DNA of 64,000 bases from Acidobacteriota bacterium (lineage in GTDB: Bacteria; Acidobacteriota; Blastocatellia; Pyrinomonadales; Pyrinomonadaceae). Of the stretch, positions 43,332 to 51,831 are shown one piece after another (position 1 is the stretch's first letter; each line of letters starts with the position of its first letter). The notes under the pieces were generated by a model. It saw only the letters and a program-made list of their open reading frames with translations, had not been told where the DNA came from and searched no databases. The stretch covers positions 16,552 through 80,551 of the forward strand of contig JAFDVJ010000129.1 of the NCBI GenBank assembly GCA_018269075.1, written 5' to 3'. The position numbers were made by a program, and so were the translations under genes.

Positions 43332-45933
43332 AATAGTTTTCAAACCTCGTAAACTCTTTCAAAAACGCCAGCTTGACCGTTCCCGTCGGCCCGTTGCGCT
43401 GTTTCGAAATCAACAATTCGGCGACGCCCTGATTCTCTTCGGTCGGCTTGTAATAATCTTCGCGGTAGATGAAGGCGACGACGTCGGCGTCCTGCTCGAT
43501 ACTGCCCGATTCGCGCAGATCCGACATCATCGGCTTTGGCGGGTTTCGGGCCTCGGGCGCGCGGGAGAGCTGCGAGAGCGCGATCACCGGCACCTGGAGC
43601 TCTTTGGCGAGCGCTTTCAGTTCGCGCGAGATCTGCGAGACTTCCTGCTGCCGCGATTCCGACCGTTTCGAGCCGCTCATCAGTTGCAGGTAATCGACGA
43701 CGATCAGATCGAGCTTTTTCTGCTCGGCGAACAGCCGGCGGGTTTTGGCGCGCATTTCGAGCACCGAGATGCCGGGCGTGTCGTCGATGAAGATCTTGGC
43801 ATCGGAAAGCGTCCCGATCGCCTCGGCGAGCCGGCCCCATTCGTCGCGCGTCAGATAGCCCGTCCGGAAACGATGGGCGTCGACCTTCGCCTCGCTCGAA
43901 AGCATTCGCATGACGAGCTGTTCTTTCGACATTTCGAGCGAAAACACGGCCACCACCGCCCGCTCCAGAATCGCCGCATTTTGTGCAAGCGTTAGACATA
44001 AGGCGGTATTGTGAACACAGATGTCGTTGGCGACGAAATTATGGGTGCCGGGAATGGTCAGATCGTAAACCTGTTTGTTTCCGACGTATTCGATCGAAAC
44101 GATCTCGTCCCAGTAAATTTCGCTGGCAGCCAGATTTTTCAGATATTGATCGTCGAGAGCCCCGGCCAATTGCCCGATTCTCATTCTGGTCGGCGCCCGT
44201 TTTCCCGCGTGAATATTGGAAACTCCCCGTAAACCGCTTCGTCTGGCGAGCGATGTCCACGATTCGGTTCCCTTGACGGCCGCAATATGGTCCCAGACTT
44301 CCAGCGGAATCAGATCTTTATTGGTCTGATAATTTTTATTTTCGAGCAATTGGAAAATTCTTTCGAAAATTTTGCTTTTTCCGTGAATACCGATTTGTTC
44401 ACCAAACGTCCGGATCGATAAAGCGTCGGTGATATCGATCTGCCAGGCCGTATTTATCGAATCCTTGTATTTTATCGCCCGTTTTTTCAGACGGCCGATA
44501 ATTCCGAAGCGGAGCAGCAGGTGCTGAACCTGGCGGATCATTTTTTCGCTGACCGAGCAGAATCCGAGCTGAACCTGCCCGCTGGCCAGCACCGAAGCCC
44601 AGCCATCGGTCGCGAAAAGCCGGTTTAACAACAGGGCGATCTGCCGTTTCGGCAGCGTAAATATTTCGCCTGGAATGAATTTCCGGTGCGAATCAAGACC
44701 GGAAAGACCTAATTCCCTGAGCCGTTGCGTGAGCGGATTGGGAGTGCCTCTTTTCCCGCCGGTTTTCCGGATGCGAAAGCCTTCGGTTCGGTCGGCGGTG
44801 TTTGACCGAACGGCCTCGATCCCGCCGAATTCGCTGACCGCTTCGAGAAAATCTTCTCTCAAATACGGTTTGCCGACCGTAAATTCGGGCGAATTTTTGG
44901 TCAGGCAGCCGTCGCCGAGCAGATACCCGAGGAGTTTCAGTTCGCAATCCCGCATTTCGGAGCTTCCCGCGACATCGATCGTCCGCGGCACGGCGATTTT
45001 TTCCCCGTTGTTGAGCTCGGCCAGCTTCCTCCAACCGTTGATCGTCAAAAACGGGTGACTGGCCGTGGTTTCGACCCGGCGGCCGAGCCCGGTCGTCACG
45101 CGAAAAACGGGTTTGATGCCGTCGTCGATAAAATCGCCCGGTTTCGCAAAGCCGAATTTCAGGTCGTTTTCGAGTGTTAACAGCAAACCCGATCGGCGGC
45201 GAAAAATCTCCTCGATCGTGCTGATCCGGCCGTCGGCTTCGACGATCTCGCTGTCCGCCGCGAGACATTTTCCCATCGACGGCCGGGCGGCGACGATGAT
45301 CAGGTCGGTCTTCTGAAGACCCGAGGTTTTTTCGTCGAGATCGCGAAAACCGGTCGAGAGGCCGGTCAGCGCGTGCGATTCCCGTTTGGCGTATTCCTGA
45401 ACCTTGGCGAGGACGGTTTCGGCGATCGGCTGGACGTGCGTAAAGCCCTGCCGCGTCCGCTCGTCGGCGAGCGCGAAAATCATCTGCTCGGCGTGGTCGA
45501 GAATGTCGGAGGCGTCCTCTTCCTCGGCGAGCGCCTCGCTCGTGATCTGGTTGCAGACCTTGATCAGGTTGCGGACGATCGATTTGTCCTTGACGACCTT
45601 GGCGTAATCGAAAATGTCCGAGAAATGCGGCAGGCCGTAAGTCAGGTTGGTGATCGTCGCGACTCCGCCCATCGAATCGATCGAGCCGTCCTTTTTGAGC
45701 TCCTCGCCGATCAGAATCGGGTCGATCCGCTCGCCGCGCTCGAACAGCGCCGTCATCGCCCGGAAGATCCGGCGGTGCAGCGGCGAGTAGAAATCGTCGA
45801 CGCCGAGCTGCTCGATCGCCTGCGAGATCAGCTGATTATCGAGCAGGATCGCGCCGAGAATGACCCGTTCGCTTTCCGGGCTGCTCGGCAGCGGCTTTTC
45901 CAGATACTGTTCTCTCGTGGCTTCAGGATTCAT
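43306..45933 (-). CDS. dnaB: Replicative DNA helicase DnaB interrupted by an intein
   Basis: An 875-residue precursor of the replicative helicase. Residues 1-222 carry the N-terminal domain and the start of the ATPase (LIIVAARPSMGK); residues 223-642 are an intein; residues 643-875 continue the ATPase (TALCLTLAQNAAILE, Walker B IVVDYLQLMSGS, DADVVAFIYREDYY). The mature helicase would be about 455 residues, normal for DnaB. It follows rplI with a terminator-like hairpin in between, the usual rpsF-rpsR-rplI-dnaB order. Its end overlaps the DinB-like gene. Confidence 0.96.
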   Translation of the reverse strand: MNPEATREQYLEKPLPSSPESERVILGAILLDNQLISQAIEQLGVDDFYSPLHRRIFRAMTALFERGERIDPILIGEELKKDGSIDSMGGVATITNLTYGLPHFSDIFDYAKVVKDKSIVRNLIKVCNQITSEALAEEEDASDILDHAEQMIFALADERTRQGFTHVQPIAETVLAKVQEYAKRESHALTGLSTGFRDLDEKTSGLQKTDLIIVAARPSMGKCLAADSEIVEADGRISTIEEIFRRRSGLLLTLENDLKFGFAKPGDFIDDGIKPVFRVTTGLGRRVETTASHPFLTINGWRKLAELNNGEKIAVPRTIDVAGSSEMRDCELKLLGYLLGDGCLTKNSPEFTVGKPYLREDFLEAVSEFGGIEAVRSNTADRTEGFRIRKTGGKRGTPNPLTQRLRELGLSGLDSHRKFIPGEIFTLPKRQIALLLNRLFATDGWASVLASGQVQLGFCSVSEKMIRQVQHLLLRFGIIGRLKKRAIKYKDSINTAWQIDITDALSIRTFGEQIGIHGKSKIFERIFQLLENKNYQTNKDLIPLEVWDHIAAVKGTESWTSLARRSGLRGVSNIHAGKRAPTRMRIGQLAGALDDQYLKNLAASEIYWDEIVSIEYVGNKQVYDLTIPGTHNFVANDICVHNTALCLTLAQNAAILERAVVAVFSLEMSKEQLVMRMLSSEAKVDAHRFRTGYLTRDEWGRLAEAIGTLSDAKIFIDDTPGISVLEMRAKTRRLFAEQKKLDLIVVDYLQLMSGSKRSESRQQEVSQISRELKALAKELQVPVIALSQLSRAPEARNPPKPMMSDLRESGSIEQDADVVAFIYREDYYKPTEENQGVAELLISKQRNGPTGTVKLAFLKEFTRFENYYGEYNSNE
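44008..45267 (-). mobile_element. Intein in the DnaB P-loop, with LAGLIDADG homing endonuclease
   Basis: A 420-residue intein (Cys 223 to Asn 642 of the precursor) inserted between Lys and Thr of the Walker A motif (GK/T). It begins CLAADSEIVEADGR, has the TxxH splicing block at TTASHPFL, and ends with VHN before Thr+1, so all splicing residues are present. Endonuclease motifs are LLGYLLGDGCL (about residue 334) and LLNRLFATDGW (about 434), typical of a two-motif LAGLIDADG enzyme. Its bases look more AT-rich than the flanking dnaB parts, consistent with acquisition by homing. Activity of the nuclease is inferred from motif retention only. Confidence 0.93.
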
Positions 45934-46012
45934 CTCGTTTGAAGTCGGGGCATCGACGACCGGATATTCTATGACCCTTCAGGGCCGCCGCTTCGGTTCG
46001 AATTTTACGGAT

Positions 46013-46046
46013 AAAAAAAGACCGCAATTCTCCAGGATTTGCAGTC
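46013..46046 (-). terminator. Terminator-like hairpin between rplI and dnaB
   Basis: Stem 46020-46027 with 46039-46046 (gaccgcaa/ttgcagtc, one mismatch) followed on the minus strand by seven T. It can limit read-through from the ribosomal genes into dnaB. Confidence 0.75.
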
Positions 46047-46110
46047 TTCGATTTTATTACAAAAACGGGCGACAAACAAAAAAGCCGCCCGACTAATTTT
46101 CATTTTCAAT

Positions 46111-46620
46111 TCAGGCTTCGGCGGGCTCGGCCGGAGCTTCCGCGGCGGCCGCTTCCTCGACCGGCTGGCCTTCGGCCCGGACCGTCACCGGAACCTGCAG
46201 CGTGACCTCGCGGTGAAGCTTGACCGGGACCGTGTAATCGCCGGTTTCCTTGATCGCTTCCTTGAGAATGATCCTGCGGCGGTCGAGCTCGTAGCCTTTG
46301 GCCTTGAGCGCTTCGGCGATGTCCATCGAGGTCACCGACCCGAAAAGATGCCCGTGATCGCCGGCCTTGCGTTCGAATTCGAGATGGATATCGCCCATCT
46401 GATTGGCCTGCAGCTCGGCTGTTTCTTTTTCGACTGCGGCCTTTTTGAGCAGCGCGGCCCGTTCGAGCTCGATCTGCTTGACGTTGCCTTTGGTCGCCAG
46501 CGTCGCGAGGCCCTGCGGAAGCAGATAGTTGCGGGCGTAGCCGGCCCGAACCTTGACGATTTCTCCCCGACCGCCCAAAGTTTCGATATCTTCGCGTAAT
46601 AGTACGGTTGTATTTGCCAT
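46111..46620 (-). CDS. rplI: Ribosomal protein bL9
   Basis: A 169-residue bL9 of the large ribosomal subunit. The start VLLREDIETLGGRGEIVKVR and YARNYLLPQGLATLAT are the N-terminal signature; the C-terminal domain has DHGHLFGSVTSMDIAEALK. A 20-residue alanine- and glutamate-rich tail extends the protein beyond the usual length of about 150. Good ribosome-binding site (aaaggagg). It is followed by a terminator and then dnaB. Confidence 0.97.
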   Translation of the reverse strand: MANTTVLLREDIETLGGRGEIVKVRAGYARNYLLPQGLATLATKGNVKQIELERAALLKKAAVEKETAELQANQMGDIHLEFERKAGDHGHLFGSVTSMDIAEALKAKGYELDRRRIILKEAIKETGDYTVPVKLHREVTLQVPVTVRAEGQPVEEAAAAEAPAEPAEA

Positions 46621-46640
46621 AATTAAAATCCTCCTTTGGT

Positions 46641-46922
46641 TTAGTCGGCCACGAACGGCAGCAGCGCCATCGACCGGGCGCGTTTGATCGCGCGCGCGAT
46701 CCGGCGTTGATCCTTGGCCGTCACGCCGGAAATGCGGCGCGGCATAATTTTCCCGCGTTCGGGAATGAACCGCCGCAGAAAATCGACGTCCTTCCAGTCG
46801 ATATAATCCGGAACCAGCTGGCGCGGACGACGGCGCTGGAAGCGCCGCGGCATTTTCTCGATCTCCTGATCGATGCTGACGTCCAGATTCAAATCATTAT
46901 CAATAAAATCATCTCTATCCAT
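46641..46922 (-). CDS. rpsR: Ribosomal protein bS18
   Basis: A 93-residue bS18 of the small subunit. Core motif IDWKDVDFLRRFIPERGKI then RISGVTAKDQRRIARAIKR is the family signature. An acidic N-terminal extension of about 25 residues (DRDDFIDNDLNLDVSIDQE) is added. It lacks zinc-binding cysteines, so it is the zinc-free type. Strong ribosome-binding site upstream and 20 bp to rplI. Confidence 0.97.
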   Translation of the reverse strand: MDRDDFIDNDLNLDVSIDQEIEKMPRRFQRRRPRQLVPDYIDWKDVDFLRRFIPERGKIMPRRISGVTAKDQRRIARAIKRARSMALLPFVAD

Positions 46923-46942
46923 TATCTAAAATCCTCCCTCAA

Positions 46943-47347
46943 TTATGCCTGCTGGTCCGTGCCGGCTTCCGCGGCTCCGCTGCCGGAACCGGCCGCCCCG
47001 TTGTTGTTCTTGCGCTTGTCGCGTTTGGCCTGTTTCTTGGCCGCCGATTTGCGGTCTTCGTCGACGCGCACGGTCAGGTAGCGCATCACCATATCGTTAA
47101 CGCGAAAACGGCGCTCGAGCTCGGCGATTTCCTGTCCGGAACCCGAGATTTCAAGCAAAACATAATAGCCTTCGGTCTTCTTTTTGATCGGATAGGCCAG
47201 CCGCCGACGGCCCCAGCCGTCCTGCACGGCGACGCTGCCGCCGCCTTTCTCAACCAATGCCGTAATTGCTTCGTTCAACTTCGCAATATCCTCGTCGCCC
47301 GACTCCGGCACGGCGATATACATCACTTCATATAATCTATTTGCCAA
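46943..47347 (-). CDS. rpsF: Ribosomal protein bS6 (TTG start)
   Basis: A 134-residue bS6. I place the start at TTG 47347 because a near-perfect ribosome-binding site (aaggagg) lies 8-9 bp upstream and the protein then begins ANRLYEVMYIAVPES as in the family; the longer in-frame start would add residues absent from S6. The core ends with VNDMVMRYLTVRVDED, and a basic then glycine/alanine-rich tail follows. It binds bS18 on the 30S platform. First gene of the rpsF-rpsR-rplI-dnaB set, with a short repeat stretch upstream. Confidence 0.95.
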   Translation of the reverse strand: MANRLYEVMYIAVPESGDEDIAKLNEAITALVEKGGGSVAVQDGWGRRRLAYPIKKKTEGYYVLLEISGSGQEIAELERRFRVNDMVMRYLTVRVDEDRKSAAKKQAKRDKRKNNNGAAGSGSGAAEAGTDQQA

Positions 47348-47407
47348 TTTAATTTCCTCCTTTCGGCTTTCCAGCTTTACCTCGAGATAAAGCAAGAAGG
47401 GTAGTCG

Positions 47408-47440
47408 ATTGCGGATTTCGGATTTCGGATTGCGGATTTT
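47408..47440. repeat. Short tandem repeat of gcggatttcggatt
   Basis: Copies of ggatttcg and ggattgcg in a row, between pth and rpsF. A simple-sequence tract, possibly a slipped-strand hot spot; no function is evident. Confidence 0.6.
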
Positions 47441-47478
47441 TCTTCATAAAATTCCGGTTTCGAAATGGAAATCCTTCA

Positions 47479-48057
47479 TCAGTTAAAATGCGCCATCGCT
47501 CTTTCGACGCCGTTTCGAATGACTTCGAAGATCGCGTCGGCGCTGTCTTCCAAAATATTTTCAACCTCGGCGAGCTCGTTTCTGGAAAAATTTTCCAGTA
47601 CGAAACCGCTCGCGCTGGCGACCGGGTGTTCGGGCTGAATGCCGATCCGCAGGCGGATAAAGTCCGGCGTCCGCAGACAATCGATGATCGAGCGAAGCCC
47701 GTTCTGGCCGCCGTGCGTGCCTTTCGGCCGGATCCGGATCTTTCCGAACGGAAGGGCCAGATCGTCCGACACGACGATCAGCTTTTCGAGAGCCCGGTCG
47801 GGCTTTTTCAGCAGACAACCGACCGCCTCGCCGCTCAGATTCATAAACGTCTGCGGCTTGACGAGCTCGATCGTCTGATTATCAAAAACCCCGCGGCCGA
47901 CGAGCGCCCGGCACTCGTCGCGTTTGACCTGCGTCTGGAGCTTCTGCGCCAGCCGGTCGACGAGCATAAAACCGAGATTATGCCGCGTTTTTTCGTAACG
48001 CGCTCCCGGATTTCCCAACCCGACGATCAGCCATTTTTTGGCGCTCAGTGCGTCCAT
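47479..48057 (-). CDS. pth: Peptidyl-tRNA hydrolase
   Basis: A 192-residue Pth that releases tRNA from stalled peptidyl-tRNA. The start WLIVGLGNPGARYEKTRHN has the conserved GNPG and catalytic His 25 region, followed by LVKPQTFMNLSGEAVG, VVSDDLALPFGKIRIRPKG and HGGQNGLRSIIDCLRT. Length fits the family. It sits between rplY and rpsF, a common bacterial arrangement. Confidence 0.97.
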   Translation of the reverse strand: MDALSAKKWLIVGLGNPGARYEKTRHNLGFMLVDRLAQKLQTQVKRDECRALVGRGVFDNQTIELVKPQTFMNLSGEAVGCLLKKPDRALEKLIVVSDDLALPFGKIRIRPKGTHGGQNGLRSIIDCLRTPDFIRLRIGIQPEHPVASASGFVLENFSRNELAEVENILEDSADAIFEVIRNGVERAMAHFN

Positions 48058-48090
48058 CTTTCAACCCCGGTGCGGCCGCCCGGTCACAGA

Positions 48091-48732
48091 CTAGGCCTCG
48101 TCCGCGCCCTCGTCACCGCCGACGATTTCCGGCTCGCCGGCCGATTCGGTCTGCGGTTCGAGCTCTTCCTCGCGGACCATTACGATCGAGGCGAGCACCG
48201 TCTCCGGCGATTCGTGAACCTCGACGCCCGCGCCGAACTTGATGTCCGAAACGTGAATCGATTCGCCGACCCCGAGTTCGGTGACGTCGACGTCGATCGA
48301 TTCCGGAGCCTTGGCCGGCTCGACCAAAATCTTGACCTCGTGGAGCGGCTGATTCAGAACCGCGCCCTCTTCCTTCAGGCCCGCGGCTTCGCCGACGAGA
48401 TGGACGGGCACCGTCAATTCCATTTTTTCGCCCTTCGCGATCCGTCTCAGATCGGCGTGCATCAGACGGCCCCTGACCGGATCGATCTGCCGGTCCTGAA
48501 AGATCACGTCGGTCACGCCGACGCCTTCGACGTCGAGCGAGAAAACCGTGTTGTGACCGGTTTCCGAACGCAGGATCGCGGCCAGCTCACGCAAATCGGC
48601 CGTCGCCGACAGCGATTCGCCGCCGCCGCCGTAAACCGAAACGGGAACCTTGCCGGCCACCCGCAAACGACGCGTGTCGTTTTTTCCGCGGCCTTCCCTT
48701 TTCTGTGCTTTGATAACAACTTTTTCTGCCAT
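48091..48732 (-). CDS. rplY: Ribosomal protein bL25 (Ctc form)
   Basis: A 213-residue bL25/Ctc, 5S rRNA-binding protein. N-terminal L25 domain: KREGRGKNDTRRLRVAGKVP with VYGGG, and later the RRIAKGEKMELTVPVHLVGE beta domain. The C-terminal part is acidic (EEELEPQTESAGEPEI) like other long Ctc forms. It lies 33 bp upstream of pth and 69 bp after prs, so prs-rplY-pth are probably one transcript. Confidence 0.97.
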   Translation of the reverse strand: MAEKVVIKAQKREGRGKNDTRRLRVAGKVPVSVYGGGGESLSATADLRELAAILRSETGHNTVFSLDVEGVGVTDVIFQDRQIDPVRGRLMHADLRRIAKGEKMELTVPVHLVGEAAGLKEEGAVLNQPLHEVKILVEPAKAPESIDVDVTELGVGESIHVSDIKFGAGVEVHESPETVLASIVMVREEELEPQTESAGEPEIVGGDEGADEA

Positions 48733-48801
48733 AATTTTTTCTCAGTCCATCGATCGGGGCCGGGCGTCCTCGGAAAAGCTCGCACGTCCGGTTCCGAACA
48801 A

Positions 48802-49758
48802 TTAAATAAACAATGACGAAACGCTCGTTTCGTCGTGAATCGATTTGATTCCCTTCGCGAGAAGCGGCCCGACGCTGAGCACCTCGATCCGGCCCTCCGC
48901 TTCGAGTTCGGTTCCCTTTTCGCATAGCGGAATCGTGTTGGTTATAATCACCTTTTTGATTTCCGAATCCTTGATGTTCTCGATCGCCCGGCCCGACAGG
49001 ACGGCGTGCGAGAAACAGGCGTAAACATCGTTCGCGCCGGCCTTTTTGAGGGCTTCGGCGACCTTGCAGATCGTGCCGCCGGTGTCGCACATATCGTCGA
49101 TGATCAAGCAGTTTTTCCCCTCGACGTCGCCGACGATGTTCATCACCTCGGCGATGTTCGCCTTTTCACGGCGCTTGTCGCAGAGGGCGAGCCCGGCGTT
49201 CAGTCTCTTCGCGTAGGCTCGGGCGCGTTCGGCCCCGCCCGTATCGGGCGAGACGACGATCATATTCTCGATCGGGTTGGTCTGAAAATACTCGACGATG
49301 ACCGGCGCCGCGAACAGGTGATCGACCGGAATGTCGAAGAAACCCTGAATCTGCGAAGCGTGCAGATCGATCGTCAGAATCCGGTGCGCGCCGGCCGTCG
49401 TGATCAGGTTCGAAACCAGCTTTGCCGCGATCGGCACCCGCGGCCGGTCTTTCTTGTCCGAGCGCGCGTAGCCGAAATACGGGATCACGGCCGTCACCCG
49501 TTCGGCCGAGGCGCGGACGAAGGTGTCGATCATAATGAGCAGCTCCATCAAGTGGCGGTCGGTCGGCGGGCAGGTCGGCTGAATGATGAAAATGTCCGTC
49601 CCGCGAACGTTTTCGCCGATTTGAAAATTAAATTCGCCGTCGGAGAACCGGCCGGTGTTGGCTTTGCCGAGATCACAACTCAGATAACGGCAGATCTCCT
49701 CGGCCAATACCTTGTGGGCATTGCCGGAAAAAACTTTGATGTTGCCAGTTACGCTCAT
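48802..49758 (-). CDS. prs: Ribose-phosphate pyrophosphokinase
   Basis: A 318-residue PRPP synthetase, which makes phosphoribosyl pyrophosphate from ribose 5-phosphate and ATP. Motifs: IKVFSGNAHKVLAEEICR at the start, FSDGEFNFQIGENVRGTD, YFGYARSDKKDRPRVPIAAK with the flexible Lys/Arg loop, VVSPDTGGAERARAYAKRL and the PRPP loop CLIIDDMCDTGGTICKVA. Length is normal. Upstream lies tRNA-Gln, separated by a terminator. Confidence 0.98.
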   Translation of the reverse strand: MSVTGNIKVFSGNAHKVLAEEICRYLSCDLGKANTGRFSDGEFNFQIGENVRGTDIFIIQPTCPPTDRHLMELLIMIDTFVRASAERVTAVIPYFGYARSDKKDRPRVPIAAKLVSNLITTAGAHRILTIDLHASQIQGFFDIPVDHLFAAPVIVEYFQTNPIENMIVVSPDTGGAERARAYAKRLNAGLALCDKRREKANIAEVMNIVGDVEGKNCLIIDDMCDTGGTICKVAEALKKAGANDVYACFSHAVLSGRAIENIKDSEIKKVIITNTIPLCEKGTELEAEGRIEVLSVGPLLAKGIKSIHDETSVSSLFI

Positions 49759-49801
49759 TCAGATTTACTATTTGGCCGTTTCGAAATCGGTAATTTGAAA
49801 T

Positions 49802-49833
49802 AAAAAGCGAGCAATCAATCGCTGACTGCTCGC
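49802..49833 (-). terminator. Terminator of tRNA-Gln
   Basis: Stem gcgagca/tgctcgc (49807-49813 with 49827-49833) followed on the minus strand by five T. It lies just downstream of the tRNA and before prs. Confidence 0.85.
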
Positions 49834-49849
49834 TTCCGTCTTTAAAAAA

Positions 49850-49924
49850 TGGCTGGGGCGGGAGGACTCGAACCTACGAATGCCGGACCCAAAAACCGGT
49901 GCCTTACCACTTGGCTACGCCCCA
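49850..49924 (-). tRNA. tRNA-Gln (UUG anticodon)
   Basis: A 75-nt cloverleaf on the minus strand. Acceptor TGGGGCG pairs with CGCCCCA, the T-loop reads GTTCGAGTC, and the anticodon loop TTTTGGG places TTG at positions 34-36. The 3' CCA is encoded. The lowest pair of the anticodon stem is a T-T mismatch. Between ispE and prs. Confidence 0.95.
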
Positions 49925-49935
49925 CCAAAAATTCT

Positions 49936-50856
49936 TCAGAAACTGATCGGAAGCAAACTCGAACACTGATTCAGTGCCGCGCGATATTCCTCGCGCGAGA
50001 TGGTTGCTACGGCAAACTTTCGCCAGTTGGTTTCGTTATCAAGGGCTTTTAATGTAGCTTGCCGTGTTTCTTCTTTGTCAAAAATCGCGAATACGCTCGC
50101 TCCGCTGCCACTCAGCAAGGCCTGATCCGCACCCGCCTCCAGAAGCCTCTGCTTGACCCGTTCGATTTCGGGCTCGCACCGGAAAACGCTTTTTTCAAAA
50201 TCGTTTTTGAGCTCTGATTGATGCAAATCGAAGCTCTCGGCTTCAATTTGGCAAATTTTGAGAATACTTTTTGCACCCTCTTTTGTCAAGTAAGGTGCTT
50301 CGAGCCGGATAAAGGCCTCGGCCGTCGAAACCTCGACCGCCGGCGTGACGATCACCATCGACTCGTGGCGAACGTCCCGCACCGGAAGAATTTTCGTCCC
50401 GCGCCCGAAACCGGCGGCCGTTCCGCCGTAAAGAAAAAACGGGACGTCCGAACCGAGCCGCGACCCGAGCTCGACCAGTTTTTCGAAATTGATCCCCAAT
50501 TTCCAGAGCCGCGCCAGCCCGAGCAGGGCGACCGCCGCATTCGACGAGCCGCCGCCGAGACCGCCGGGCGCCGGGATCCGCTTTTCGAGATGAATCCGCG
50601 CGCCGGCCCGCACGCCGAATTCGTTTCGCAGGAGTTCGGCGGCCCGCAGGATCAGATTCCGGCCGTCGACCGGCACGGCCGGGTCGCGGCAGGTCAGGAC
50701 GGTTTCGTCGGCCGGTTCGAAGTCGATCTCATCGGCCAGCGAGACGGTCTGAAAAAGCGTGCAGAGCTCGTGAAAACCGTCTTCGCGCCGGCCGGCGACT
50801 TTCAGCCGCCAGTTGATTTTCGCGAAGCTCGGCAGGGTGAATTTCTCTGAATTCAT
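49936..50856 (-). CDS. ispE: 4-diphosphocytidyl-2-C-methyl-D-erythritol kinase
   Basis: A 306-residue GHMP kinase of the MEP isoprenoid pathway, phosphorylating the 2-hydroxyl of CDP-methylerythritol. Family motifs: SFAKINWRLKVAGRREDGFHEL, the ATP loop KRIPAPGGLGGGSSNAAVALL, LGSDVPFFLYGGTAAGFGRG and the C-terminal LLSGSGASVFAIFD. Ends just before tRNA-Gln. A terminator separates it from the CAP-domain gene upstream. Confidence 0.97.
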   Translation of the reverse strand: MNSEKFTLPSFAKINWRLKVAGRREDGFHELCTLFQTVSLADEIDFEPADETVLTCRDPAVPVDGRNLILRAAELLRNEFGVRAGARIHLEKRIPAPGGLGGGSSNAAVALLGLARLWKLGINFEKLVELGSRLGSDVPFFLYGGTAAGFGRGTKILPVRDVRHESMVIVTPAVEVSTAEAFIRLEAPYLTKEGAKSILKICQIEAESFDLHQSELKNDFEKSVFRCEPEIERVKQRLLEAGADQALLSGSGASVFAIFDKEETRQATLKALDNETNWRKFAVATISREEYRAALNQCSSLLPISF

Positions 50857-50867
50857 TAATCCAGAAT

Positions 50868-50904
50868 AAAAAAAGACGAAGGCCGGCGCAAACCGTCTTC
50901 GTCT
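50868..50904 (-). terminator. Terminator after the CAP-domain gene
   Basis: Stem agacgaag/cttcgtct (50874-50881 and 50897-50904) followed on the minus strand by seven T. Confidence 0.88.
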
Positions 50905-50928
50905 CGACTTTTTCAGGGATGATCGAAA

Positions 50929-51543
50929 CTATCTTCGGACCATAAAGACCTGCGTGAAATAGAATGTCCCGTCGGCGGCGATCGAGATGCCGATCGCCGA
51001 TTCCTTCCACCGCTTATCGAGCAGGTTTTCGCGATGGCTCGGCGATTCCATCCATCGCTGAACGGCGCATTCGATCGGTTCCTGATAACCACGGTTGAAG
51101 GCGATGTTCTCGCCGATCGCCGTCCATTTTTTCATTCCGAGCGAATCGGCCCGGTCGTTGACCATTTTACCGTCGACGCCCTGATGCCCGAAAAACCTGA
51201 ACTTCACCATATTTTCCGAATGCAGGCGGGCGATTTTCGCGACGTCATCGCTCCATTGGAGCGCCGGCAGGCCCATTTCCGCGCGCTTGAAGTTGATCAG
51301 CGCGAAAGCCTGTTTTTCGAAATCGAAAACCTCGACGGTGCTGTATTTTCGGACCGGCTTGGCGGGTTCGGAAACGATCCGTTTGCGGATCAGGCCCGAA
51401 TCCTCGGCCTTGTCGCGCACGTACGCGGCGACCGAGTCCGTTTTTTCGGCCGTCAGCTGCTGACCGGCGGCGGCCAGCGGAGCAATGCAGAATAAAAGGA
51501 TTGTCAGGAGTTTGATGCGATCCGGAATTTTCGTTTTTATCAT
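50929..51543 (-). CDS. Exported CAP-domain (SCP/PR1) protein
   Basis: A 204-residue secreted protein. The signal peptide is KLLTILLFCIAPLAAA. The CAP domain spans about residues 75-200: FALINFKRAEMGLPALQWSD, KIARLHSENMVKFRFFGHQG, AIGENIAFNRGYQEPIECAV, QRWMESPSHRENLLDKRW and AIGISIAADGTFYFTQVF. The two conserved His (LHSENM and SPSHREN) and Glu residues are kept. Function of bacterial CAP proteins is not settled; roles in cell-wall or lipid binding are proposed. Confidence 0.93.
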   Translation of the reverse strand: MIKTKIPDRIKLLTILLFCIAPLAAAGQQLTAEKTDSVAAYVRDKAEDSGLIRKRIVSEPAKPVRKYSTVEVFDFEKQAFALINFKRAEMGLPALQWSDDVAKIARLHSENMVKFRFFGHQGVDGKMVNDRADSLGMKKWTAIGENIAFNRGYQEPIECAVQRWMESPSHRENLLDKRWKESAIGISIAADGTFYFTQVFMVRR

Positions 51544-51776
51544 TCGACCTCACTTCGGCGGTTTCGACCTTCTCCGTCAAAACAGAGAATCGAAACTTTG
51601 CGTCAGCCCCTCGCGGCGGCTTTTGCCCTTTCGGTTAAGGATTTTTCAGCTTATTTTTCGACGCCCGTCGGAGGCCGAAATTTCGCTAATATTAAAAACC
51701 ACCAATGACCGGCCGTTTCCACAATAAGAATCGATTTCGAACGAATTTCGTTTGTTCGACCGCGCCCGCGCCCACG

Positions 51777-51801
51777 AAAAAAGGCCGCCCGGCGGGCGAC
51801 C
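51777..51801 (-). terminator. Terminator after the TPR protein gene
   Basis: Eight-base stem ggtcgccc/gggcggcc with one G-T pair (51783-51801), followed on the minus strand by six T. Confidence 0.88.
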
Positions 51802-51831
51802 TGCGGCATTTCTCGCGATTTCGGCCGTTCG

